A stretch of 64,000 bases of DNA from Mauremys mutica (lineage: Eukaryota > Chordata > Testudines > Geoemydidae). The notes under the pieces were generated by a model that had not been told where the DNA came from, did no database searches, and saw only the letters and a program-made list of their open reading frames with translations. Within the stretch, counting starts at the first letter, position 1, and each line of letters starts with the position of its first letter. The stretch covers positions 103,331,222-103,395,221 of the forward strand of contig NC_059075.1 in the NCBI RefSeq assembly GCF_020497125.1. Reading direction: 5' to 3'. Position numbers and translations under genes: made by a program. Positions 44,466 to 55,366 of the stretch are shown here, piece by piece.

Positions 44466-45280
44466 GTGCTCTAGTATTGCCTGAACCAAGATGTCTCACT
44501 GAGGTATGTACTATGTTTTGTCTCATTTGTACTATGTAGAGAGGATGATTAGATCTTTTGAATTACCTATCAGAACCTCCAAAGTAATGCCCTGATCCTT
44601 ATACATGTGCTTAAGTTGCTGTCATGAGCTGGACTACTTACAATGAAATTTCTCACAGTAGTAAAATTAAGCTTAAAGCACATGCATAAGTGTTTGTGGG
44701 ATTTTTTTCCTGCTGAAGCCCTAATGGTAACAGGATTGGGCCCCAACATTATTTTCATTGTCTTACTAATTGGCAAATTTATTTACACTATATTGATGCC
44801 AAAATATTTTATCATGGTTAATGGTATATTATAGTGAATGCCAAAGCAGTTTGTTATGATTAGCCACTTAGTACAACGTGTTGCTAGGTTTATTCATTAA
44901 ATTATAGACAGAGATGGAAAAGACCTATTAGATCATCTTGGCCATCCTTGTACTATTGTAGGATGATTTATTACTTACCTGCAAACTTAAGAGACAAAAT
45001 GTAGGATACTGAACTTCAAAATAAATAAATAAAAAAACACGACAAAATGGTGGATGTAAATATATATACAGAAGGCCCCTGTTCCCCTGGGCCTGCCAAA
45101 CACTCTTTTCTTCCCCACTACAACTAGGAGACCACTCCAGGACACTAAATCCAAACAGCATCCACATGAGCTTTCACCATGCAGCTTCCTCCAGGAGCTG
45201 CCTATAAAAGGCCCCAGTTGCCTGGAGAGGCAGCAGCAGGCTGTCTCTCCATCCCCCTCCTCTGCTTTCCCTACCAACTC
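44466..45280. other. no gene or recognisable repeat
   Basis: AT-rich sequence up to the second Harbinger element. Confidence 0.4.
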
Positions 45281-45667
45281 TAGGCCCTGTCTACACTACA
45301 GGGTTAGGTCGATTTTATAATACACAAGCAACCCCGTTCCGTCGACCTAAAGGGCTCTTAAAATCAGCTTCTGTACTCCTCTCCAGTGAGGGGAATAACA
45401 CTAAAATCGACCTTGCTGGGTCGAATTTGGGGTAGTGCAGATGCAAATCGATATTATTGGCCTCTGGGAGCTATCCCAGAGTGCTCCAATGTGACCACGC
45501 TGGCCAGCACTTTCAACTCCGATGCACTAGCCAAGTACACCGGAAAAGCCCCGGGAACTTTTGAATTTCATTTCCTGTTTGGTCAGCGTGGCTCAGCAGC
45601 ACAGGTGACCATGCAGTCCCCCCTAGAATCGGAAACGAGCTCCACTATGGAGTGAACGGGAGACACT

Positions 45668-48283
45668 CAGTACCGGATTTACCATGGCGCCAAAGCGCCG
45701 GGCCCAAGCTCAGAAGGGGGCCTGTAACACTCGCTTCCTCCCCTCTGCAGAAACGGAGCCTCAGAGCAGCCCGGATCCAGCATGGGAGCTGAGACCCCAC
45801 AGGGCCTTGGGAGCTGTAGTTCCTTGGTCAGCTCCCTGCCTAGAGAGCCTGCCCTGGAGCAGGGAAGGAATTACATTTCCCAGCATTCCCTTGGCCGCTA
45901 TCAACAGGAAAGGGAGGGGGAGGAAGTGGGGAAGCTGAGAGACTCCATGCGTTGCAGCTTGCTGTGAATGGAGAGCTGGCTGCTAGAAGGGGGTGGCAGC
46001 GTGAATGGGGAACAAGTATGCCCAAGGAATAGAAGGCTTTGGCCCAGATATCACCCTCAGAAGACTTCCCCAAACTGGCGTAGGGATGCTGGTGTGACCT
46101 CGCATGGCAACCCCCAAAGAAGGAACTGGGTGGACTAAATGGATAGTGCACCCCTCTATCTGAAGCCTAGCAAGGGAGATATGTGGATACCACTAGAAGT
46201 TAAAATGATAAGTAAGGGAGGAGAGGCTCTACTAGAGGACCTCGGCAGCTTCAGATACAGTACTAGGCACGTAGGAGGATTTCCACTTCTGAGCCATGAA
46301 AATAGAAATTGACTTTTCCTTTCCAGATTTATCTAATATTCAGAAAGGGAATCTAGCACCTGCCTTCCAGATTTGAACACCCTCAATATTCAGGAGCACT
46401 CAAGCTCAATTTGGGCAACTATTACTTCATTTCTCCCAAATCAATTATTCTGATCCACTGTAATTTGCTGTAGAAAAAGTAGGATAAAATTGAGCAACAA
46501 ATGCTGGGGTCTTCCCAGTGCTAACTAGAACTGGAATTGCTGTTTTCAACAGCCATTACCATTTTTTTTTTTTTAGTTTTGTTTAAAAGGAAGACAGTAA
46601 TATTGCATTGGCAAATTCCCCATAGAAACAAAGAATGGAACAAAAGAATAATAAAGGCACCTCAACTTTCCTCATTTATGTAGGACAGCCTTATAATATG
46701 GATCCAGATATCTTCCAAACACACAAGCTGAAAATTGTTCCACTTTACTGCAGTTCTGTAACCATGCGGGAACCAGTCCTCTCTGTGTTTTGTGCACATC
46801 CAGAATTCTTACTGAATTCAGAAGTGCCTTGCTTTTGTGACCATACTGCCTGATATTTTCAGCCATTGTAACAAAGCAGGTTTACATTTAGTAATTGGGT
46901 GGGAAGCCTCTCAGAAAAAGTTAGGTGCTGTAGAAGGTGTTGCTTATTCACTAGGTAATGTGAGACCTTCCTGTTACAATAGTAAACCAGTGCACTTTGC
47001 TCCTAGAGTCTAGAATGGGGTCCTTTGCTTCTATACACAGCCCTTTAAAGACAATGAAAAGATTCCCACTCACTTCAACAGGCTTTGGACAGAACTGATT
47101 ATACACAGGGTAACTCCACTGTCTTCACAGGGTCCTGGTCTCACAACGGAGGGGGAGTATGTGAGCTTGTTGCAGAGCTGCTGCTCAGGGATGGGAACCG
47201 CCTGGCACTGCAGCCTCCGAAATCATTCAGGCTGCACTTTCTGCACGACTATGTGCTAGCTGAGAGGTGCGTGGGAATTGGTGGCCTCTGCTGCAGGTGA
47301 TGGGAAATCTCAGGTACTTAAAGCCATGGCCTAGAGGAGGGAAGTGCCTAACTCCAGAGTCTGCAGCTGTCTAGGGTCAGCACTGAGGATTTAGAGTCCC
47401 TAGTGCTGCTGTTGCAGGTTCAAGCATGCTCAGCCTTGGAATTGTCACCCCTCCCTTGACTAGTAGCTGCAGCTGTCTAAGGCTGGCCTCTGGCAATTGG
47501 CCCCATGGCTATAGCCAGAGAAGCTACAAGTGGCTCTGTGACTACTGGGGGCCATTAAGCTAGAGCAGATAAAGAAACTGGAAGAGGTCACCAGTAGGAA
47601 AGGAATGTCAAGAGGAGCAGGGAAAGAGGAAGCAGGTCAGGCTTGCAGAGGGAGAATAGAGGGAGCTGGCCTCAGCTGGTTGGGGAGCATGTCCAAAGTA
47701 GAAAGGAAACAAGTATGGGGAGAGGTGGTGGTGATCAGGTAGTAGACCCGCATGTAGATGGGAGCAGAGGGAGAAAGGCTGGTGTCTTCAGAATCCCAAG
47801 GGCTAAGTCCTCACTTTGGGGAAATGGTGTTTGCAGGTGGCTTGCTCAAATGGCAGAATGGGTGCTGAGGGAGGGATTTGTCAGAACTGATCAGGTATCT
47901 GCTGGCTTTAGAACTTTGAGCTGAGACTAGGACCACATGCAGCAACTGGTGACATAGGGTGGTACTGGAGACATGGCTATAGGGAGGGCTGAATGAGGAA
48001 GGAGATAAATCTGTGGGGAGTTTCCCTGATCACGCTGAAAGTTCTACTCACTGTGGACACTGGTAAACCCATATGGGTGTACAGCTCAATAAGAAAAACG
48101 GGGGGCTGAGGGAGCTGTGTATAGCAATGCATATAGTCATGTAGAGGTATGTGATCAAAATGAAAAATGTCTCTGAGATTCAGTACTGGGTATACTATGG
48201 CACCAATGGCACTGCCACACCAGGCCCACACTCGAAGCCCACAGTGACTACATAGGGGCCCACAAAAAGTTAATCTGACCCTG
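45668..48283. mobile_element. 2.6-kb insertion with hAT-like ends inside Myb exon 1
   Basis: Ends CAGTACCGGATTTACC and TTAATCTGACCCTG are imperfect inverted copies, and the Myb frame resumes right after the right end. No exact 8-bp target duplication is evident. I see no transposase inside; frames such as that at 45684 are compositional. The middle (46200-48200) has no recognisable content. Confidence 0.6.
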
Positions 48284-48839
48284 GACTGGATCTGAATACT
48301 GTATGGGGAGAAGAAGCTGTGCAGGCAGAACTCCAATCAAAAAGAAGAAATGCAAATATATATGCCAAAATTACGCAGGGCATGATGTACAGAGGCTACA
48401 ACAGGGACACACAGCAGTGCTGCGTGAAAGTCAAGGAGCTCAGGCAAGCCTACCAAAAGACAAAGGAGGCAAATGGTCGCTCTGTGTCAGAGCCCCTTAC
48501 ATGCCACTTGGGGCGGGGGGGACCCTACCACTACCACACCACGATCCATGGACACCTGCAAGGGGGCAGTCTCACGCAGTGCAGAGGAGGATTTTGTGGA
48601 TGAGGAAGAGGAGTAGGATGAGGAGGAGAATGCACAGCAGGCAAGCGGTGAATCCGTTCTCCCCAGCAGCCAGGACCTCTTCATCACCCTGGAGCCAATA
48701 CCCTCCCAAAGCGGGATCCCCGACCCTGAAGGCCCCTCTGGTGAGTGCACATTTGTAACTACACCACAGGGGTTAAAAGCAATAGTGTTTAATATTTGAT
48801 TTGCCCTGAAGACTTGGGATGCATTTGCGGCCGGTACAG

Positions 48840-49859
48840 CTACTGGGAAAATCTGTTAACATGTCTGGGGATGGAGAAGGCAGGGCCGGCTCCAGACCCC
48901 AGCGCGGCAAGCACGCGCATGGGGCGGCCCTTTCCCAGGGGGGCGGCAGGCTGGGCCGGCGGACCTGCCGCAGTCATGCCTGCGGGAGGTCCACCGGAGC
49001 CCGGGAGGATCGGACCTGCCGCAGGCATGACTGCGGAGGGGGCGCTCGTCCCGCGGCTCCAGTGGACCTCCCGCAGGCATGCCTGCGGCAGCTCAAGCAG
49101 AGCCACCGGACCTGCGAACCGTCCGCAGCTGCGGGAGGTCCAGCCGAGCCGCGCGACCAGCGGACCCTCCGCAGTCATGCCCGCGGGAGGTCCGCTGCTC
49201 CCGCAGCTCCGGGACGCCTCCCGCGCATGACTGCTTGGGGCGGCCAAAAAGGTAGAGCCGCCCCTGGGAGAAGGAATCCTCCAGGGACATCTCCATGAAG
49301 CTCTCCTAGAGGGAGCTGAGTATGAAAGCCTTTGCAGAAGGTTTCTGGGGAGGGCTGCCTTATTTCATCCTCCACGGTAGGACACTTTACCATGCCTAGC
49401 CAGTAGCAAGTAGTCTGGAATCACTGCAGCACAAAGCATGGCAGGAAATGGTCCTGGGTTTTGGTCGAATTCAAGCCACATTTGGTCTATATCTTTTTGT
49501 GTTAGCCTCAGGAAAGTGATATCATTCGTGGTCACCTGGTTGAAATAGGGGAATTTTTGTAAGGGAACAGAAAAAGGACCCTGTTTGTGCTGGGCTGTTT
49601 GCGGTTGGCTAAAAGGGATCATCCCTTTGAATAGCCACGCGACGGGGGGAAGGGGAAAGGGATCATCCCAAATAGCCACACGGAGGGATGCGGGGAGGTG
49701 TGTGCTGCACATCCACCTGAAAACCACAGCCCCTCCTTTTAAATGGCAAACCCAATCAGCATTGCTTGCTATGGGAAAGGAGGGTGCTGCAGTTTGAAAA
49801 CATTCCCACATGTTATCAAGGCATTAGAAGCCAAACCCGCATACCCTTTGGCTTACCAT
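48840..49859 (-). pseudogene. Harbinger copy 2 ORF3, broken by a hAT insertion
   Basis: Homologue of copy 1 ORF3 in the same place, antisense inside the Myb intron (48741-50074). The ATG (49859-49857) again abuts a donor (GTAAGC). The 321-nt intron ends TTTCAACCAG at 49536. Exon 2 reads NDITFLRLTQKD, then NPGPFPAMLCAAVIPDYLL and HGKVSYRGG to an in-frame TGA (49365-49367), likely a decayed CGA. Then come ALPRNL, a 1-base frameshift near 49300-49330, ESFMEMSLEDSFS, the hAT insert with its target copy, IPRHVN and TAG at 48840-48842. Without the insert the coding length is 305 nt, against 306 in copy 1. Function unknown. Confidence 0.75.
48881..49266. mobile_element. 386-bp hAT-type MITE with perfect 8-bp target duplication
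   Basis: GGAGAAGG flanks both sides (48873-48880, 49267-49274). Ends CAGGGCCGGCTC and GAGCCGCCCCTG. The interior is a GC-rich array of inverted GCAGGCATG/CATGCCTGC units. It interrupts copy 2 ORF3 near its C-terminus. Confidence 0.9.
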
Positions 49860-50799
49860 GGATGCCTGGAAACCGAATTCTGTTGCCCAGCCATGTGTGA
49901 TGTGTCACCATACCGGCAGGTGCTCAGTATAAAAGGCAAAATGCAACCTTGTACCTAAAGCACGTGTGCTGTCTGCTGTGAATTGCTTGATTCACTGTGA
50001 AAGAAAGAGTCTCCCTTTTGTTCTCAGAAATGTATCATCCTTAAATTTTACACTCCCTTTTTATTCCCCCACAGGTGCAAATGTTTCTGTGCTCCCCCTA
50101 TCATCTCCGTCCCTGAGGTTATCGCAGATTAGAAGGCGAAAAAAACCACACTCGTGATGACATGTTTTCCAAGCTCATGCAGTCCTCCTGCACTGATATG
50201 CCTCCATGCATTCAGCTGTGCCCTTCAGTGGCAGAGTCCAGGAAAGCATTAAGTGAGCATGATGAGAAGAGGCAGGATGCAATGCTGAGGCTAATAGGGG
50301 AGCAAATGGACATGCCTAGGCATCTGGTGGAGCTGCAGGAAAGCCAACAAGAGCACAGACCACTGCTGCATCCACTGTACAACTGCCTGTCCTCCTCCCC
50401 AAGTTCCATATCCTCCTCACCCAGATGCCCAAGAATCTGGGGGGTAGGGAGGAGGAGGAGGCGGCTCCGGGCACCCAGCCACTGCACTCCAGAGGATGGC
50501 CCAAGCAACAGAAGGCTGTCATTCAAACAGTTTTGATTTGTAGTGTGGCTACAATAAGCAATATGGCCTTGTCCTTCCCTCCTCCCTCACCTCATCCTAT
50601 CCTAACCGGGATACCTTATCAGTTATCTCCCCTTTTCTTTTCTTTTAAATTAATAATCAAAGAATGCATGGTTTCAGAACAATAGTGACTATTTCCTTAG
50701 CCAGCTGTGATCAAAGCGGGGGTGGGGCGGTTGGCTTACAGGGAGTTAAAATCAACAAGGGGGTGGGTTTGCATCAAAGAGAAACACACACAACTGTCA

Positions 50800-52043
50800 C
50801 ACCGTAGCCTGGGTAGTCATGAAACTGGTTTTCAAAGCCTCTTTGATGCGCACCACAGCAACCTGTGCTCTTCTAATCTCCCTGATGTCTGGCTGTTCAA
50901 AATTGGCAGCCAGGCGATTTGCCTCAACCCGCCATAAACATCTCCCCCTTACGCTCACAGATACTATGGAGCACACAGCAAGCAGTAATAACAATGGGAA
51001 TATTGGTTGCGCTGAGGTCTAACCTAGTCAGCAAACAGCACCAGTGAGCTTTTAAACGTCCAAAGGCACATTCTACCACCATTCTGCACTTGCTCAGCCT
51101 GTAGTTGAACTGCTCCTTACTACTGTCCAGGCTGCCTGTGTACAGCTTCATGAGCCATGGGAGCAAGGGGTAGGCTGGGTCTCCAAGGATAACTATTGGC
51201 ATTTCAACATCCCCAACAGTAATTTTCTGGTCTGGGAAGTAAGTCCCTTCTTGCAGCTGCTCAAACAGCCCGGAGTTCCTGAAGATGCAAGCGTCATGCA
51301 CCTTTCCCGGCCATCCCACGTTGATGTTGGTAAAACGTCCCTTGTGATCCACCAGTGCTTGCAGCACCATTGAGAAATACCTCTTGTGGTTTACATACTG
51401 GTTGGCAAGGTGGTCCGGTGCCAAGATAGGGATATGCATTCCGTCTATCGCCCCACCACAGTTTGGGAAATGTGCAGGTCATAGTGGATGACTTTGCTGC
51501 AATGGGGTTCCCTGAGTCACTACCCTTGGTAGCAGAACATCAGTGATTGCATTGGCTACTTGGATCACAGCAGCTCCCACAGTAGATTTGCCTACTCCAA
51601 ATTGATTCCTGACTGACCAGTAGGAGTCAGGCATTGCAAGCTTCCACAGGGCTATCGCCACTCACTTCTCAACAGACAGGGCCGGTATTCCTGTGCTTCA
51701 GGGCGGGGGAAAACAACTCACAGAGTTCTAGGAAAGTGGCCTTACGCATGCGAAAGTTTCGCAGCCACTGGGAATCATCCCATACCTGCAACACTATGCA
51801 GTCCCACCAGTCTGTGCTTGTTTGCCAGGCCTAGAATCAGCGTTCCACTGTATCAACCAGCCCCACTGCTGCCATGATGTCCCAATTGCCACAGCCCATG
51901 CTTTCAGGAACGTCTGTGTCCATGTCCTCATCACAATCATCCTCATGCTGCCGTCTCTTAGCCAGGTTCTGCACATACTGCAGTATAATGCATGAGGTGT
52001 TTATAATGCTCGCAACAGCAGCAGTGAACTGAGCGGGCTCCAT
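50800..52043 (-). pseudogene. Harbinger copy 2 HARBI1-like transposase, broken
   Basis: A transposase remnant starting MEPAQFTAAV at 52043, with an acidic EDDCDEDMDTD stretch as in copy 1. Breaks: an in-frame stop at 51837-51839, a frameshift before 51664, TGA at 51662-51664 (VEK-stop-VAIALWKL), a stop at 51479 and another at 50924. Conserved parts: DSYWSVRNQFGVGKSTVGAA (helix-turn-helix region), GGAIDGMHIPILAPDHLA (first Asp), VILGDPAYPLLPWLMKLYTG (second Asp), MVVECAFGRLKAHW (Glu). The DDE residues remain, but the frame is dead. Convergent with the Myb pseudogene. The left boundary of C-terminal homology (about 50800) is approximate. Confidence 0.88.
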
Positions 52044-52420
52044 GCTTGCTGTGCTATGGCGTCTGCATGGGTAACCCAGGCAAAAAGGCGCGAAATGATT
52101 GCCTGCACTTGCTTTCACAGAGCAGAGGGAGGGAGGGGAGAGTAATGACATGTACCCAAAACCACCCGTGACAATGTTTTTGCCCCATCAGGCATTGGGA
52201 GCTTAACCCATAATTCCAATGGGCAGCAGAGACTGCAGGGACTGTGGGATAGCTACCCACAGTGCAGGACTCCGTGAGTTGATGCTAGCCATGGTAGTGA
52301 GGACACACTCCGCCGACTTAGTGCGCTTAGTGGGGACATACACAATTGACTGTATAAAATCAATTTCTAAAAATCGACTTCTATAAAATCGACATAATGT
52401 TGTAGTGTAGACATACCCTA

Positions 52421-53240
52421 GGACCAATTGAGGTAGCTGCTCTGGGCACTGGGCTCAAGCAGCACTCAGTCACATGGAGAAGGAAGTAACAATCAGAATG
52501 GCATAATTTTACACTCACTATTCACGGTTGTAAAAAAACGACACAGAATGCAGGGAAATGGAGAGAAAAACTTTCTGTTTCAGGCTCTGTCACCTGGCAT
52601 CTATTGTGCTTGAGAGGGTCCTGTGGTATCCATGCAAGCCATGATTCTGTGTGCAGTATTTGTTATAAGCGTCCTTTACAATTTAACATGCAAGTTGATT
52701 GGAAGTTCTAAGTGACCACTGAAATATATTTTGGCACAATATTAAGTGGTAATAATGTAATCTTATCTAATTATGACTGTGAGGGCATAGAGAGAGTACT
52801 TAATCAAAGAGGAAGGAGCTTTCATGATCATGTAGAATAGGACAAGGAATGCAGCTCCAGCTGAAACTATGGGATAGCAGAGGAATTTTAAGCAAACAGT
52901 GAATGTTACTTTTAAATGTATTAATAATTTAATCAAAATTATAAAAATTGATTTTACCTAACAATTTGGAAAGCCTCCTGTTTTGTCATATGCTCAAATG
53001 GGAGCTACATTCCCTGTACCCTACTCTTATTGGATTTGAATTCCTGCTGACAAGTATCTGAATGATGATAGCTCTCTCTGGGAAACATTCACAGCATAAA
53101 ACAGAGTCCTCCCCCCCAAAGCAATACACAAACTACTTAAGGAACCAGCAAAAATCAGATGCCTAAAGAGGGTCCTCAAAGCTTGAGCAAAATTTTATTA
53201 GAAACCTTAAGTTTAAGGGAGTTTACCTCTTAAATGTTTA
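52421..53240. other. no gene or recognisable repeat
   Basis: AT-rich intergenic sequence. Confidence 0.4.
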
Positions 53241-53242
53241 CT

Positions 53243-53580
53243 AAGGCTTTGTCTACACAAAAACATAGCTCAGTGGTTTGAGCATTGGCCTGCTAAACCC
53301 AGGGTTGAGAGTTCAATCCTTGATGGGGGCCATTTGGGGATTGGTCCTGCTTTGAGCAGGAGGTGAGACTAGATGATCTCCTGAGGTCCCTTCCAATCCT
53401 AATAATCTATGATTGTATCACTTTAAGAAAATTGGTTTAGAAACTGATTTGTATAAATCAGTGCAACTCCCTCAGTGGGTTTAAGAACATTTATACCAAG
53501 AAAGTTTCACCAATTTAGCTAAATCATTTTCTAAACCAATATAGTTAAATTGGTTCAATTTTTGTTTATAGACAAGGTGC
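53243..53580. mobile_element. MITE interrupted by a SINE
   Basis: AAGGCTTTGTCTACACAAAAA at the left and TTTTTGTTTATAGACAAGGTGC at the right are imperfect inverted copies. The SINE at 53264-53416 lies between them. The remaining interior (AAATTGGTTTAG and CTAAACCAATATAG) is palindromic. Confidence 0.65.
53264..53416 (+). mobile_element. tRNA-derived SINE with CR1-like tail
   Basis: The head has RNA polymerase III boxes: TAGCTCAGTGG (box A) at 53266 and GTTCAATCC (box B) at 53311. It continues GATTGGTCCTGCTTTGAGCA and ends ATCTCCTGAGGTCCCTTCC with TCTATGATTGTA, the same ending as CR1 3' tails here. This matches the tortoise/turtle SINE type that borrows LINE machinery. Not a functional tRNA gene. 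Confidence 0.85.
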
Positions 53581-53839
53581 AAGTATACACAAGGGCCAGA
53601 TGTTCTCCTCCAATAAAAAGAAGAAATGGTGCACAGAATGGAGTGGACCCTCAGAAAGAAAAGCAGATACACATTACCTTCTCACCCTTAGCTTACACAA
53701 ACCCTTCCATATCACTTTTGTGATTTAGTTACTGTGTTAAACAAAGAGGTATTGTCTGACTATGGTATGGAGGAGCCACTGTATGTGACAGGTCTCCTTC
53801 TCCAAGGACATAAAGGATCAAAAAGATACTGCCTTTCTT

Positions 53840-54560
53840 AATCCACACAACTAAAACTCCCATCCAAACTCTCATTATCTCCGATCTCAATTACTGCAAC
53901 ATCCTCCGCTCTGGCCTTTACAATTGCAATCTAGTTGTGCTCACTATTCAGAATGCTGCTGCAAAGATTAGTTTTCTAGCCCATCACTTTGACCATGTCA
54001 CCCCTCTCTTTGCATCCCCCCCAGCTCTCATTTCTCTATCACATCAAACATAATCTGCTTATATTCACTTTCAAGCTCCTTCATGGTCAATTCCAACACT
54101 ACCTATCATCTCTCATTTACTATCAAGCTGTTGATGCTCATCTCCAAATGGCACATGCCAGCCTCCATTGACCACTTATTTAAACAAGCATTTTCATGAT
54201 TTCTTCCATGCTGTGCTTCATACTTGGGAAACACTCCCCATAAAATCCACAACGCTACCTCATTATCCACCTTAAAAGCACTCCTCAAAGTTCTCCTTTG
54301 CCATGATGTATTTAAAAAAAAAAAAGTCTCCACTGGTGTGCAGAGACCACTGCCTGTCATATTGACCAATATTGTCTCATTGTTTCTCTGTGCTCCCCTC
54401 TCTGTCTACATCCATCTGTTGTCTCTTGTCTTATACTTCGTTTGTAGGCTCCTTGGACAGGGACCATCTCTTTGTTCTGTGTTTGTACAGTACAATGGAG
54501 TCCTGATCTATGACTAGGCTCTTACTAGGTGCTAGCTAAAACAAATAAATAATAAGGCTT
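53840..54560 (+). mobile_element. old LINE 3' end (L2/CR1-like)
   Basis: Broken coding remains: CTCTCATTATCTCCGATCTC…, ATTCAGAATGCTGCTGCAAA (IQNAAA-like), GACCATGTCACCCCTCTC (DHVTPL-like) and a helix-rich stretch near 54080. Then a 3' UTR with GTAGGCTCCTTGGACAGGGAC, TTGTTCTGTGTTTGTACAG and a terminal AAATAAATAATAA. Typical of the C-terminus and 3' end of an ancient LINE. Confidence 0.6.
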
Positions 54561-54659
54561 TTAACATTCTGCAAGGTGGCAAATACATGTTGCTATCAGC
54601 AGGCTAGTCCATGACAACACAGCAAAAGTTTCTGGCAGCAGGAGACTGAGTGAGTTCTT

Positions 54660-54905
54660 ATGTGTGTTACAGTAGTGGCTAGAGACCCCAACCAGATCAG
54701 GGTCCCATGGTGCTAGGTACAAATACATAGCAAGAGGGAGTCCCTGTTCAGAAGAGCTTACCGTTTAAGTAGACAAGACAAAGGGTAGGAGAAGAAAAAG
54801 AGACACACGGGTGAAGTGAGTTACCCAAGGTCACGCAGCATATCAGTGACAGAGGTAGAAAAACTCACGTCTCCTGTGTCCCAGGCCAGTGACATATCCA
54901 GTAGA
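54660..54905 (+). repeat. ancient SINE/LINE-type fragment
   Basis: GACCCCAACCAGATCAGGGTC, CCATGGTGCTAGGTACAAAT, GAAGAGCTTACCGTTTAAGT and TGAGTTACCCAAGGTCACGC; diverged relative of 42107-42282. Confidence 0.45.
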
Positions 54906-55121
54906 CCACACTACTTTAAAGCCACTCTTGCTTCACTACCCCTTCCTGCAGTTTATCGCCAAACCCAAAGTCAGTAGGAATATTTCCATTGACCACAGTG
55001 GGTTACGGATCAAGCTCTAAATACAGGAAGAGAGTATCTAAGAATTGGGCCCAAAGTCTCTCCTCTGCCCAAGGAGCTATATGAAGTGTTTTCCAGAAAG
55101 CAGAGCATTAATCCAGTGTCA

Positions 55122-55363
55122 GGCCTGGCCTATACCTAAAATTTAGGACAACATTGCTGTATCACTCAGGGGTGTGAAGTGACCTAAACCCTGCTACAGA
55201 CACCACCAGATCAATGGAAGAATTCTTTCATCAACTTAGCTACCACCTCTTGAGGGGGTGGATTTACTACAGTGATGGAAAAACCCTTTCTGTTGCTGTA
55301 GCAAATGTCTACACTATAGTGCTACAGCGGTGAAGCTGCAGCACTTGTAGTGTAGACATGGCC
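55122..55363. mobile_element. 242-bp Harbinger-type MITE with TCA target duplication
   Basis: TCA flanks both sides (55119-55121, 55364-55366). Ends GGCCTGGCCTATACC and GTGTAGACATGGCC. The interior ACTCAGGGGTGTGAAGTGAC resembles 9420-9625. Confidence 0.75.
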
Positions 55364-55366
55364 TCA

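Larger units (their letters stand above)
45611..50536 (+). pseudogene. Harbinger copy 2 Myb/SANT-like gene, broken
   Basis: It would supply the element's DNA-binding partner protein. Exon 1 starts at the ATG at 45611 but meets TGA at 45653 and the 2.6-kb insert at 45668. It resumes at about 48284 with TVWGEEAVQAELQSKRRNA, RGYNRDTQQC and KVKELRQAYQKTKEANGRS, the same trihelix Myb domain as copy 1 residues 22-85. Exon 1 ends CCTCTG|GTGAGT at 48740. Exon 2 starts after CCCCCACAG at 50075 with SLRLSQIRRRKK, then a frameshift near 50150 leads to ESRKALSEHDEKRQDAMLRL and a Ser/Pro-rich end. Intron position and exon layout match copy 1. Confidence 0.82.
45283..52417. mobile_element. PIF/Harbinger DNA transposon, decayed, with nested insertions (copy 2)
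   Basis: Terminal repeats GGCCCTGTCTACACTACAG and (inverted) GGTATGTCTACACTACAAC extend inward to a shared GTCGATTTTATA. CTA flanks both sides (45280-45282, 52418-52420), fitting Harbinger's 3-bp duplication. Gene order matches copy 1: Myb-like (plus), ORF3 (minus, inside the Myb intron), transposase (minus). All three are broken. A 2.6-kb insert (45668-48283) splits Myb exon 1, and a 386-bp hAT element (48881-49266) splits ORF3. The subfamily differs from copy 1: different termini, diverged proteins. Confidence 0.9.

Noticed and set aside
45684..45938. Frame starting MAPKRRAQAQKG in the 2.6-kb insert
   Set aside because: Starts within hAT-like terminal sequence and has no recognisable domain.
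48819..49298. Overlapping long frames on both strands
   Set aside because: Built from the GC-rich inverted units of the nested hAT MITE, not protein-like; the real remnant here is the flanking ORF3.
53264..53340. Possible tRNA gene
   Set aside because: Box A and box B are present, but it continues into a CR1-like tail, so it is a SINE head.
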